The notes below the pieces were generated by a model. The model did not search any database. It was not told where the DNA came from and saw only the letters and a program-made list of their open reading frames with translations. Shown here piece after piece: positions 1-7,767 of a DNA stretch of 32,693 bases. Position 1 is the first letter of the stretch. Every line of letters starts with the position of its first letter. A program made the translations under genes and the position numbers. Source of the stretch: Candidatus Poribacteria bacterium (GTDB lineage: Bacteria > Poribacteria > WGA-4E > PCPOR2b); contig JAGWBT010000053.1 in the NCBI GenBank assembly GCA_021295755.1, positions 1 through 32,693 of the forward strand. Reading direction: 5' to 3'.

Positions 1-196
1 TGTCTTTGCAACTGAACCGCTGCCCGAAGACAGTGAACTGTGGGAAATGGAAAATGTATTAATCGCGCCGCACGTTTCCGGTGGTACGCAGTTTGAGGGA
101 CAATATGTCCTCGAAATCTTCGGTGAAAACATCGGGCGCTTCGTGCGTGGTGAACTACCGTTGCGTAACCAAGTCGACAAAAGTGCCGGTTTCTAG
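1..196 (+). CDS. D-isomer-specific 2-hydroxyacid dehydrogenase, C-terminal end (partial)
   Basis: An open frame enters from the left edge (first full codon at base 2) and ends in TAG at 194-196, giving 64 residues. It reads VFATEPLPEDSELW, then ENVLIAPHVSG, then RFVRGELPLRNQVDKSAGF. This is the typical C-terminus of NAD-dependent D-2-hydroxyacid dehydrogenases: the 'DVFxxEPLPxxSPLW' segment, the 'NVxxTPHxSG' segment carrying the catalytic histidine, and the closing 'RFxxGxPLxNxVD'. The substrate cannot be told from this part. The stop codon overlaps the ribosome-binding site of the next gene, which starts 12 bases on, so the two are probably co-transcribed. The 5' part lies outside the window. 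Confidence 0.8.
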   Translation, partial: VFATEPLPEDSELWEMENVLIAPHVSGGTQFEGQYVLEIFGENIGRFVRGELPLRNQVDKSAGF

Positions 197-208
197 AAGG
201 ACATATAG

Positions 209-1187
209 ATGAACAAACTAGGCGTCGGACTGATGGGCAGCGATGTCCATGTATCTGGCTATATCAAAGCGTTTACCGCCTGCCCTGACGCCGAATTAAT
301 CGGCGTTGCCGACGATGAGGAACAAATAGCGCAAGATCTGTGTCGTCAAGGTCAAATGAAGTATGCCACGACCGACTATCAACAACTATTGGACGATGCA
401 GACATCCAGATCATCTTGGTTTGTACCCCAGATCTCTTTCACGCCGAACACGCTATCGCGGCGCTTCGAGCAGGAAAGCACGATGGGGGTCGATATAGAA
501 AGCTGCCGAAAATTGGTGCAAACGGTGGACGAAACCGGACTCACGTTCATGGCGAGTCAATTCATGCGATTTGAACCTATCTACAAGCAGATTAAGGGGA
601 TCTACGACACTGAAGGGATCGGACGCGCTTTTTTCGTCGAAGGCAGCTACATCCACGACATGCGATCCCTCTACAATCCGGTAACTTGGCGGTCTCATCC
701 AAGCACCGCACAGAACATTCTGATCGGGGGCGGCTGCCACCCCTTCGATCTACTCCGGTGGACAGTCGGTGCCGACGTTACAGAGGTCCACGCCTATTCC
801 AATGGGTACGCCGCCCAAGATTTTCCGCTCGATGACTGCTACATCTTCACCTTTCAGTTTGAAAACGGTTGCGTCGGCAAAGTGCTCGTTACCAGCGGCT
901 GCAAAGGTCGCGGGATGGGCGAAGGCTTCCTCTCTATCTACGGCACAGAAGGCACAATCTGGAAAAACCGTATCCACCATCCCGATGGTCGCACAGAAGA
1001 AATTGTCGCAGCGGATGGAAATGCAATTCAGGAAGCAGTTTCCCATTTCGTTGACTGCGTGATTAACGGGAAGCAACCACTGATTGATGTGCGAGAAGGC
1101 GCAAAAACCGTTTCAGCCTTAGCCGCAGGTGTAGAGTCCGCGGAAACAGGGAAGCCAGTAAAGGTTATCAACTGGTTCGATAGCTGA
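209..1187 (+). pseudogene. Gfo/Idh/MocA family oxidoreductase, frame broken by a short deletion
   Basis: Two overlapping frames together make one Gfo/Idh/MocA dehydrogenase of about 325 aa. The first (from ATG 209, site AGAAGGA) holds the N-terminal dinucleotide-binding half up to IILVCTPDLFHAEHAIAALRAGKH. The second continues from about base 483 with GVDIESCRKLVQTVDETG, RFEPIYKQIKGI, GGGCHPFDLLRW and the C-terminal sheet domain to TAG 1185-1187. In relatives the text between 'AGKH' and 'MxxDIE' is a VxxEKP motif whose lysine is needed for catalysis. Here only one base separates CAC (479-481) from ATG (483-485), so about 17 bp appear lost. The motif is gone and the frame shifts. The gene follows a hydroxyacid dehydrogenase with a 12-base gap. 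A sequencing or assembly fault is possible, but a 17-bp loss is not a typical homopolymer error. Confidence 0.75.
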
Positions 1188-1205
1188 ATTCATGCTCCAC
1201 GATTC

Positions 1206-1241
1206 AGTGAACTAATGAACCAATGAACTAATGTACTAATT
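1206..1241 (+). repeat. 8-bp tandem repeat, AATGAACT type
   Basis: Four imperfect 8-bp units follow one another: AGTGAACT, AATGAACC, AATGAACT, AATGTACT, then a partial AATTT. They lie in the 93-bp gap between the broken oxidoreductase and selA, ending about 40 bases before the selA start. The same unit recurs at 8907-8946. Confidence 0.8.
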
Positions 1242-1280
1242 TCGTCTTTGCGGTAGATTTAACATAGATTAGAAAAAACC

Positions 1281-2726
1281 ATGCAGGGAAAAAAAATAAC
1301 CCCACTACAGGGTGAGGCTCTACGCCGTATCCCCGCCATCGAACAACTGCTCTCTCGTGAACCGTTTCTCACAATGCAGGAAGGCTATTCGCGGGATCTC
1401 ATAACGGAAGCCTTACGCACCGTCACTGCGGAAATTCGGGGGCAAATTCTTAATGCAGAGATTGTAGAACCTCCCGATGAATCGGCGTATGCAGCACTCG
1501 TCCGCGTGGAACTCGAATCCCTAACCACCCCTGCACTCCGTCCGATTGTCAACGCCACCGGCACGATTACACACACCAACCTCGGCAGATCGCTGCTCAG
1601 TGCTTCGGCAGCTGAAAGCCTCGCGCAAGCCGCTGCTAACTATGTGAATCTGGAGTATGATTTGGATACTGGAGAGCGTGGGCATCGAGATCGAATCACT
1701 GAACCCCTGTTGAAGCGATTGACGGGATGCGAAGCCTCAACTATAGTGAACAACAACGCTGCAGCCGTGTTACTTGCGTTGAATACCTTAGCACGCGACA
1801 AAGAGGTCATCGTGTCTCGCGGCGAACTCATTGAGATCGGCGGGGCGTTCCGCATCCCTGATGTGATGGAAGCAAGCGGAGCCATCTTGCGCGAGGTAGG
1901 GACAACAAACCGAACACATCTTCGAGACTACGAGAACGCAATCAACGAAAACACGGCATTGATGCTAAAGGTACATCCAAGCAACTACAAGGTCGTCGGA
2001 TTCGCTTCAACCCCCACAATGGAAGAAATCACCGAACTTGGACGTCAGCACAGCGTACCAACGATGGAGGACCTCGGAAGCGGTTCGTTGATTGATCTGA
2101 CCCGTTACGGTTTGCCCTATGAGCCGGTGGTACGCGAGCGGATAGACGCCGGCGTCGATGTCGTCACATTCAGTGGCGACAAGCTGCTCGGAGGATCGCA
2201 GGCGGGGATTATTGTGGGTCGGTTGGACGCAATCGAGCAAATTCGCAAAAATCCATTGATGCGAGCGTTGCGCGTCGGAAAACTCACCATCGCTGCACTC
2301 GAAGCTACCCTACGGCTCTACCTTAACGAAAAGGAATTGACCGAAAAACTACCAATGCTTCAGCGTTACACGCGACCAATAGCCGAGCTCCGTGAGGTCG
2401 CTGAAAAACTTGCCAATCATCTCCGGCAAATCTTCGGTGACGCAATCCAAGTTACGGTTGAACACAGCACCGCACAGATTGGTAGCGGTTCGCTCCCCGT
2501 CGATACATTACCGAGTCTAGCTGTCAGCCTACACGCACCGCAAATCTCCGCCGAAACCCTCGCCACACACTTCCGGTCACAACCGAGCCCTGTGATCGGT
2601 CGCGTACAGGATGAGCGGCTCCGGTTCGATGTTCGGACGGTGTTTGACAGGGAGTTGACGTGGATTGGCAATGCAGCAAAGGGTGTGATGGAACAACTTC
2701 AAGCAGAATTGAACCTTTCGACTTAG
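1281..2726 (+). CDS. selA: L-seryl-tRNA(Sec) selenium transferase SelA
   Basis: SelA is a PLP enzyme that converts seryl-tRNA(Sec) to selenocysteyl-tRNA(Sec) using selenophosphate. The 481-aa product is close to the usual length (about 460). It starts with the N-terminal tRNA-binding helical segment (LRRIPAIEQLLSREPF, about residues 14-29). The PLP-fold core follows: NATGTITHTNLGRSLL (91-106), the glycine/arginine-rich GERGHRDR (131-138), TIVNNNAAAV (154-163), EVGTTNRTHL (205-214), KVHPSNYKVVGF (230-241) and FSGDKLLGGSQAG (297-309). The PLP-binding lysine is K301. The ATG has only a weak purine-rich stretch upstream. selB starts 15 bases after the stop and tRNA-Sec follows that, so the three form one locus. 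All expected motifs are intact. Confidence 0.97.
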   Translation: MQGKKITPLQGEALRRIPAIEQLLSREPFLTMQEGYSRDLITEALRTVTAEIRGQILNAEIVEPPDESAYAALVRVELESLTTPALRPIVNATGTITHTNLGRSLLSASAAESLAQAAANYVNLEYDLDTGERGHRDRITEPLLKRLTGCEASTIVNNNAAAVLLALNTLARDKEVIVSRGELIEIGGAFRIPDVMEASGAILREVGTTNRTHLRDYENAINENTALMLKVHPSNYKVVGFASTPTMEEITELGRQHSVPTMEDLGSGSLIDLTRYGLPYEPVVRERIDAGVDVVTFSGDKLLGGSQAGIIVGRLDAIEQIRKNPLMRALRVGKLTIAALEATLRLYLNEKELTEKLPMLQRYTRPIAELREVAEKLANHLRQIFGDAIQVTVEHSTAQIGSGSLPVDTLPSLAVSLHAPQISAETLATHFRSQPSPVIGRVQDERLRFDVRTVFDRELTWIGNAAKGVMEQLQAELNLST

Positions 2727-2741
2727 AGGGGACAAGGTATT

Positions 2742-4667
2742 ATGCGACATGTCATCATCGGCACCGCCGGACACGTTGATCACGGAAAATCTGCGCTGAT
2801 ACACGCCCTCACCGGCATCGAAACCGATCGGCTCAAAGAGGAGAAGGAACGCGGTCTGTCAATTGAATTGGGATTTGCCTACTTCGATCTGCCGGACGGT
2901 TCACGTGCCGGTATCGTTGATGTGCCCGGTCACGAGCGGTTTATCCGAAACATGCTCTCAGGCGCGTACGGGATGGACATGGTGCTGCTTGTCGTTGACG
3001 CAAAAGAAGGTGTGCAAGAGCAGACGCTGGAACATCTGGAGATCCTCGATCTACTCGGCATTTCGACCGGCATCCTAGTGATGACGAAGGTGGATCTGGT
3101 GACGCCCGACCAGTTGGCGGAATCCGCCGAAATGTCCCAAGAGATGTTGGTCGGAACAACCCTCGAAGGCTCACCCACCGTCCATGTCTCAGCGATAACA
3201 GGCGAAGGCTTAGATAAACTCAAGAGTACAATCGTGGCTTGTGTTATTAATACGGAAGCGCAAGCAGAGCGGCATAATGGAATCCCACGCCTATATGTGG
3301 ACCGCGTCTTTTCGATGACAGGGTTCGGCGGGGTAGTGACAGGAACGCTGATGGGCGGCGCAATCCAACGCGAGCAACGGCTAGTTATGCTACCCCAAGG
3401 ACAAGAGGTACGTGTCCGCGGTGTCCAAGTTCACAACGAACAAGCTGAAAACGCACAATCAGGACAACGGACAGCATTGAATCTGTCAGGCATCACCAAA
3501 GACCAAATCGAACGTGGAAATGTACTCTGTCCAAGCGGATTTGCGGAAGTGACAGATAATATCGACGTGTCACTTGACCTCCTGTCATCCTTCCCAAGAA
3601 TGCTTGAACACTGGACGCGCCTACGGTTTTATCTCGGAACAAACGAGACATTTTGCCGCGCAATCCTACTGATGGACGAAGCAGTCTTGCCGGGAGATTC
3701 GACGCAGCTCCAGTTGCGCCTTGAGAAACCGATTTTGACCTTCAAAGGGGATCGGTTTATCGTGCGCGACTTCTCAGCCCAACATACGGTCGGTGGCGGA
3801 CGGGTGATTAACCCATTCGCCCCACGCCACAAACGATTCACGGAAGAGACACTGGAAACCCTAACCGTGTGGGAAGACGCAGATGATGCCGAAGTTGTGA
3901 GACTGGTATTGGCACAAAACCGTGAACTCTGCGTGCCAGAGGAATTTCTCCGCTACTACCTACCTTATACCGATGCAGATTTCAGAGGGTTACTAAAAGG
4001 CCTTGAGGATCATCAAGAAATTGTGCGTTGGGCGGGAGCCACGCCGCTCGTTTCTGCGATGGATCGGACAGAACAAGCACAAGCCAGTCTGATTAACGCG
4101 CTAGCAAATTTCCATGAAGATCAACCGCTCGCCCCCGGTCAAAACACCTCGCAACTCCGTCTCCAACTCAAACTCGACGAAATCGGCTTTGAGAAAATTG
4201 TCGATCAACTAATTCGCCAGCAAGAGATTGTCACCGATGGGAATCTGCTGCGCCTATCATCGCACCAAATCCAATTCTCAGCCGAAGAAGAAGATATCAA
4301 GGAAAAGGTTGAAGGGATATTCCTTGACGCTGGTATCAACACCCCAGCCATGACTGAATTGACCGCCCAGTTGTCCAAATATCCGCCGCAGTCAGTGCAG
4401 CAGACCTTTTACGCGCTGATGAACCTCGGACGATTCATTAGAATTGCAGATGACCTATTTATTCATACCCAAATTTTTGAAGAAATTGTGAATTCGCTTA
4501 CCGATTACCTCCAGAAAAATGATATAATAACCGTTGCCGAATTCCGAGAACTTGCACAGACCAGCAGGAAATACGCTGTACCGTTTCTCGAATACTGCGA
4601 CGGGCAAGGATTGACGATCCGTGAAGGGAACCACCGACGGCTACGGAGATCTCAACGTCGGGCGTAG
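2742..4667 (+). CDS. selB: Selenocysteine-specific translation elongation factor SelB
   Basis: SelB is the GTPase that carries Sec-tRNA(Sec) to UGA codons marked by a SECIS hairpin. The 641-aa product is slightly longer than E. coli SelB (614). The GTPase motifs are G1 GHVDHGKS (10-17), the switch I region around KEEKERGLSIELGF, G3 DVPGH (60-64) and G4 TKVD (115-118). A T at the first G4 position is normal for SelB. EF-Tu-like beta-barrel domains follow (for example RVFSMTGFGGVVTGTL and HTVGGGRVINP). The last 240 or so residues are a charged helical region that fits the winged-helix domains that bind SECIS RNA. The start has a good site, GAGGGGAC, 8 bases upstream. It lies 15 bases after selA and 94 bases before tRNA-Sec. 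Confidence 0.97.
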   Translation: MRHVIIGTAGHVDHGKSALIHALTGIETDRLKEEKERGLSIELGFAYFDLPDGSRAGIVDVPGHERFIRNMLSGAYGMDMVLLVVDAKEGVQEQTLEHLEILDLLGISTGILVMTKVDLVTPDQLAESAEMSQEMLVGTTLEGSPTVHVSAITGEGLDKLKSTIVACVINTEAQAERHNGIPRLYVDRVFSMTGFGGVVTGTLMGGAIQREQRLVMLPQGQEVRVRGVQVHNEQAENAQSGQRTALNLSGITKDQIERGNVLCPSGFAEVTDNIDVSLDLLSSFPRMLEHWTRLRFYLGTNETFCRAILLMDEAVLPGDSTQLQLRLEKPILTFKGDRFIVRDFSAQHTVGGGRVINPFAPRHKRFTEETLETLTVWEDADDAEVVRLVLAQNRELCVPEEFLRYYLPYTDADFRGLLKGLEDHQEIVRWAGATPLVSAMDRTEQAQASLINALANFHEDQPLAPGQNTSQLRLQLKLDEIGFEKIVDQLIRQQEIVTDGNLLRLSSHQIQFSAEEEDIKEKVEGIFLDAGINTPAMTELTAQLSKYPPQSVQQTFYALMNLGRFIRIADDLFIHTQIFEEIVNSLTDYLQKNDIITVAEFRELAQTSRKYAVPFLEYCDGQGLTIREGNHRRLRRSQRRA

Positions 4668-4761
4668 TAAGCATCTTCCTTCAATCGGGAAAACCTACAA
4701 TTTCACAGGAAAAATGGGAAAATTCAGGTGAATCAAACAAATTTTGCCTAAATTTCTATAT

Positions 4762-4855
4762 GGGAGGGGATAGGGTCCGGTGGCTCTACTGGTCTTCAAA
4801 ACCAGCTTGCCCATGCAAGTGGGTAGGTGGGTTCGACTCCCACCCTCTCCCGCCA
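4762..4855 (+). tRNA. selC: tRNA-Sec, anticodon UCA
   Basis: The sequence folds by eye into the bacterial tRNA(Sec) form. It has an 8-bp acceptor stem (GGGAGGGG with CCTCTCCC, one G-U pair), a 6-bp D stem (AGGGTC with GGCTCT), an anticodon stem CTGGT/ACCAG with loop CTTCAAA, a long variable arm with a CTTGC/GCAAG stem, and a 5-bp T stem (GTGGG/CCCAC) with loop TTCGACT. Discriminator G and an encoded CCA end at 4855. The 8+5 acceptor/T arrangement, the extended D stem and anticodon TCA are specific to bacterial tRNA(Sec). It lies directly downstream of selA-selB. A protein frame drawn across it is spurious. Confidence 0.97.
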
Positions 4856-4872
4856 CACTGCTTCATCTCATT

Positions 4873-5151
4873 ATGCCAATCACCTTTGAATGAGACGAAC
4901 GAAAAAATCAACAAAATATTGAAAAGCATGGCATCAGCTTTCGGAGAGCTGCAACGATTTTTAATGGTCGAGTGCTACAATGGGAAGATAATCGAAAAGA
5001 CTATGGCGAGGAACGACGGATTGCGATTGGACGAATAGAATATAGAATTTTACAGGTAGTTTATACCCTGCGTAACCGGAACAGCCGAATCATTTCAGCG
5101 AGAAAGGCAACGAAAGATGAAAGACGAAAATATCTCCTCATATACCCTTGA
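4873..5151 (+). pseudogene. brnT: BrnT-type toxin frame with in-frame TGA at codon 7
   Basis: Read from ATG 4873, the frame gives MPITFE, stop, then DERKNQQNIEKHGISFRRA, then WEDNRKDYGEERRIAIGRI, then VVYTLRNRNSRIISARKATK and RRKYLLIYP, ending at TGA 5149-5151. This is a nearly full BrnT ribonuclease toxin, whose family begins 'FEWDxxK', carries 'EKHGISF' and ends 'RIISARKAT'. The single interruption is TGA at 4891-4893, exactly where BrnT has tryptophan (TGG). No ATG, GTG or TTG follows close behind that could restart the protein. The 3' end overlaps brnA by 35 bases, the usual brnTA arrangement. It begins 17 bases after the tRNA-Sec CCA. The simplest reading is a TGG-to-TGA nonsense mutation. 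Recoding of UGA cannot be excluded, but no suitable SECIS follows. Confidence 0.8.
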
Positions 5152-5479
5152 CGAAATCAAAGGGCAGGTTGATGAGACCGATTGGGAACGGGTTGACGCT
5201 ATGACGGACGAAGACTTATACAAAACGGCTCAGTCTGACTCAGATGCTCAACCGCTAACCGAGACGGAATTGAACTGTTTCAAACGGGCTATTTATGCCA
5301 ATGGAGAGATGCTGTGGGAGGATGAGCAGACCGTTGGTGAGTTGTTAGCAAATGGTGAAAAGTACGCCTTGATTCCTGTGGATAGGAAAGTTTTGGAGTG
5401 GTTTGAGAAAGCAGATGACCGCTACCTAGCAAAAATGAACGCGGTATTGCGCGTTTATATCGAATCACAAGAAGATTGA
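5117..5479 (+). CDS. brnA: BrnA-type antitoxin
   Basis: This 120-aa acidic protein ends in VDRKVLEWFEKADDRYLAKMNAVLRVYIES. That matches the ribbon-helix-helix tail of BrnA antitoxins (family pattern 'LDxDVLxWFKxxGxGYQTRINAVLRxYM'). The N-terminal half contains DAMTDEDLY and PLTETEL, also typical of the family. BrnA neutralises BrnT and represses their operon by binding its promoter. The start lies inside the last 35 bases of the brnT frame, behind the purine-rich GAGAAAGG. The frame is intact although the toxin frame upstream is interrupted. The RHH strand is unusual in having KYALIPVD in place of the usual VSIRLD, so DNA binding may be altered. Confidence 0.7.
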   Translation: MKDENISSYTLDEIKGQVDETDWERVDAMTDEDLYKTAQSDSDAQPLTETELNCFKRAIYANGEMLWEDEQTVGELLANGEKYALIPVDRKVLEWFEKADDRYLAKMNAVLRVYIESQED

Positions 5480-5554
5480 TATTGATTGCTGAAAAACTAT
5501 CAAACCCACACATAATCCCAAGCGGACCACACGTGTAATACGGGTTAATATACT

Positions 5555-5582
5555 GTCTACGCTTCACGCTTCACGCATCAGG
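5555..5582 (+). repeat. 7-bp tandem repeat, CTTCACG type, upstream of mutL
   Basis: Four 7-bp units occur: GTCTACG, CTTCACG, CTTCACG, CATCAGG. The last unit supplies the AGG of the AGGAG ribosome-binding site of mutL (start 5591). The same heptamer recurs inside lnt at 16528-16555. Confidence 0.75.
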
Positions 5583-5590
5583 AGTTAACC

Positions 5591-7468
5591 ATGCCAATCA
5601 GGATCTTACCCCCCGACATCTCCAACAAAATCGCTGCCGGCGAGGTCGTTGAACGCCCAGCATCCGTGGTGAAGGAATTGGTAGAAAATGCAATTGACGC
5701 GGAGAGCACAAACATCAATATTGAAATACGCGCGGGCGGCAAGCGACTCATCTCAGTCTCAGATAATGGTGCAGGCATGAGTCGTGAGGACGCACTCATC
5801 GCGATAGAACGCCACGCAACCAGTAAAATCAGCATCGTTGAGGATTTAGAGACGATTCAGACTTTTGGATTTCGTGGAGAAGCACTCCCAAGCATCGCAT
5901 CAGTATCGCAGTTTGAATTGCTGACGCGAACCCCCGACGCGGTCGAAGGCACAAAGATCACCGTCGAAGGCGGCGTGGTTCGCCCCGTCCAAGCAAGCGG
6001 CTGTTCGCCGGGGACACACATCACGGTTAACAACCTCTTTTATAATGTGCCGGCACGGCTGAAATTCCTCAAAACTGATGCGACAGAGTTGAATCACATC
6101 ACAAATCAGGTGATGTGGGCGGCACTTGCAAACCCGCAAACCCAGTGTTCCCTCTCTCACAATAACCGCTCTCTAATCGATGTCCGAGCGTGTGAATCCT
6201 ATCTTGAGCGGATACGCCTGCTATACGGGAAAGAGTTCGCAGAAAACCTGATCGAGTTCGATGCGGATCTACCGAACCTCCATCTGCGCTGTTTTATCGG
6301 AAAACCCGATTTCACAAAGGCAAACCGCAACTATCAACTCTTTTTCTTGAATCGACGCCCTATCCGGAGCAAAGTACTTGGCGCAGCCCTCAACGAGGCA
6401 ATGCGATCCATGGTGCCGAAAGATCGGTATGTCGTTGCGTTTCTGTTCCTCACAATGAGTGGACAGCATGTTGATGTCAATGTCCACCCGGCGAAGATCG
6501 AGGTGCGATTCCAGAATGAGCGCAGCCTTTACAGCGGGGTAGTGCGTCTGCTGCATAGCGGCATCTATAAAAACAAATATATCCCCAAAATAGAGACCGA
6601 AGATAGCAAAATCGAGTCAGCGCAGGATTCTACGCCTGAAGGCAGAGCTATCCCCACGGCCCGCCCGCCCGAACGACCGCGAATCGACGTGGATACTCCT
6701 GTCACACGCACCTCCATCTTCCCTTCGGGATCCCGCGAATCTATACAGCCAACGCCAACACCCGCCACTACCACCACACCGCTACGTCCTGAAGAACTAG
6801 ATCCGCAACAAGAACCCCTACAAGTTGAATCGGTGCAACGACCACAACACCCAATTCCCGACGGAACAGAACTTCAACTTCTCGACTTTGAAGGTGTCCA
6901 GCTAAAAACCAATCTGTTTAATACCTATATCGTTGCAGAAGGTGGAGATCGGGTGTTCCTGATTGATCAACACGTTGCAGCCGAGCGCGTGTTGTACGAA
7001 CGTTATGTCGAACAACTCAAGACAGACAGCATTCCTGTACAAGGGTTGTTGCTACCTGTCACCATCGAAGCGACGCCCCAGCAGCTAACAGCACTTGATG
7101 CCCACAACGAACTATTTGAAAAACTCGGTTTCGATGTGGAGCGGTTCGGTGGAAGAACAATCCTTGTCAGATCTATCCCTGCGACACTACCCACAGGACT
7201 TGTCAACGCAACAGTCACAGATCTACTAGATGGGATCGGTAATGCCACAACACCAACCATAGAACATCTCGAAGTACAAGACAAGGCGCTCATCATGCTC
7301 GCCTGCAAGTCCGCTGTGAAGGCCGGTGATACGCTGACGATGGAGGAGATGGTCAACCTAATCAAAGATCTCTCTCAAGCGAAGTTGCCGTTCAACTGTC
7401 CACACGCACGCCCCATCATTGTGGAGATGCATCGAAATGAACTGGAGAGCCGGTTTAAGCGACGATGA
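5591..7468 (+). CDS. mutL: DNA mismatch repair protein MutL (with endonuclease motif)
   Basis: MutL links mismatch recognition by MutS to strand incision. The 625-aa protein has the GHKL ATPase N-terminus: IRILPPDISNKIAAGEVVERP (3-23), the VENAIDA segment with catalytic E32, DNGAGM, FRGEALPSIASVSQ, and the transducer region with NVHPAKIEVRF. A linker rich in P, T and E (about 330-420) separates it from the C-terminal dimerisation domain. That domain carries DQHVAAERVLYE (from about 459), matching the metal-binding DQHA(X)2E(X)4E endonuclease motif with V for A. ACKSAVKAGD and CPHARP follow further on. This points to a self-incising MutL, as in bacteria without MutH. The AGGAG site starting at 5580 fixes the start. 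mutS is not in the window. Confidence 0.96.
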   Translation: MPIRILPPDISNKIAAGEVVERPASVVKELVENAIDAESTNINIEIRAGGKRLISVSDNGAGMSREDALIAIERHATSKISIVEDLETIQTFGFRGEALPSIASVSQFELLTRTPDAVEGTKITVEGGVVRPVQASGCSPGTHITVNNLFYNVPARLKFLKTDATELNHITNQVMWAALANPQTQCSLSHNNRSLIDVRACESYLERIRLLYGKEFAENLIEFDADLPNLHLRCFIGKPDFTKANRNYQLFFLNRRPIRSKVLGAALNEAMRSMVPKDRYVVAFLFLTMSGQHVDVNVHPAKIEVRFQNERSLYSGVVRLLHSGIYKNKYIPKIETEDSKIESAQDSTPEGRAIPTARPPERPRIDVDTPVTRTSIFPSGSRESIQPTPTPATTTTPLRPEELDPQQEPLQVESVQRPQHPIPDGTELQLLDFEGVQLKTNLFNTYIVAEGGDRVFLIDQHVAAERVLYERYVEQLKTDSIPVQGLLLPVTIEATPQQLTALDAHNELFEKLGFDVERFGGRTILVRSIPATLPTGLVNATVTDLLDGIGNATTPTIEHLEVQDKALIMLACKSAVKAGDTLTMEEMVNLIKDLSQAKLPFNCPHARPIIVEMHRNELESRFKRR

Positions 7469-7660
7469 TTCTGAGTTGTGGTAAGAATGATGATATTCAA
7501 CACCCCCAAAGATTTGCCAATGTTTACCTAAGTTGGTAGCATGTGTGGCGTAATGAAATTGTCCCTTATACCCGTGGATTGAGCATCTGCTGACCTGTCG
7601 AGGCTCCTTGCTTCACGCGCCTCAATAAGTTCGGAATGTACAACTTGCCCGACATACAAA

Positions 7661-7673
7661 GCCCCGGAGGGGC
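7661..7673 (+). repeat. Small palindrome GCCCC-GGA-GGGGC
   Basis: A perfect 5-bp inverted repeat with a 3-base loop lies in the 299-bp gap between mutL and the next gene. There is no T-tract, so it is not a clear terminator. The gap otherwise holds the 43-bp element at 7713-7755 and no recognisable gene. Confidence 0.5.
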
Positions 7674-7712
7674 GATAGTGCGTCGTAAATTTGGTTATAC
7701 CTGATAGGTTTA

Positions 7713-7755
7713 GGTATGAAGACTTGACCTACAGGTTGCCTAGCAACTTGCGTGG
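7713..7755 (+). repeat. 43-bp intergenic repeat, copy 1
   Basis: This stretch aligns without gaps to 29647-29689. The shared blocks are GACCTACAGG, CCTAGCAAC and TGCGTG. Both copies are intergenic and lie beside Gfo/Idh/MocA genes. This copy ends 12 bases before the start codon at 7768 and supplies part of its GGAGG site. Confidence 0.65.
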
Positions 7756-7767
7756 AGGCAGAATTCG

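Noticed and set aside
4935-4951. Hairpin after the brnT TGA as a SECIS element
   Set aside because: It begins about 41 bases after the UGA, whereas bacterial SECIS hairpins follow almost directly. The residue expected there is Trp, not Cys or Sec.
4760-5038. A 92-codon open frame starting at the tRNA-Sec gene
   Set aside because: It runs through the tRNA and then reads brnT out of frame; the protein resembles nothing and the tRNA fold is clear.
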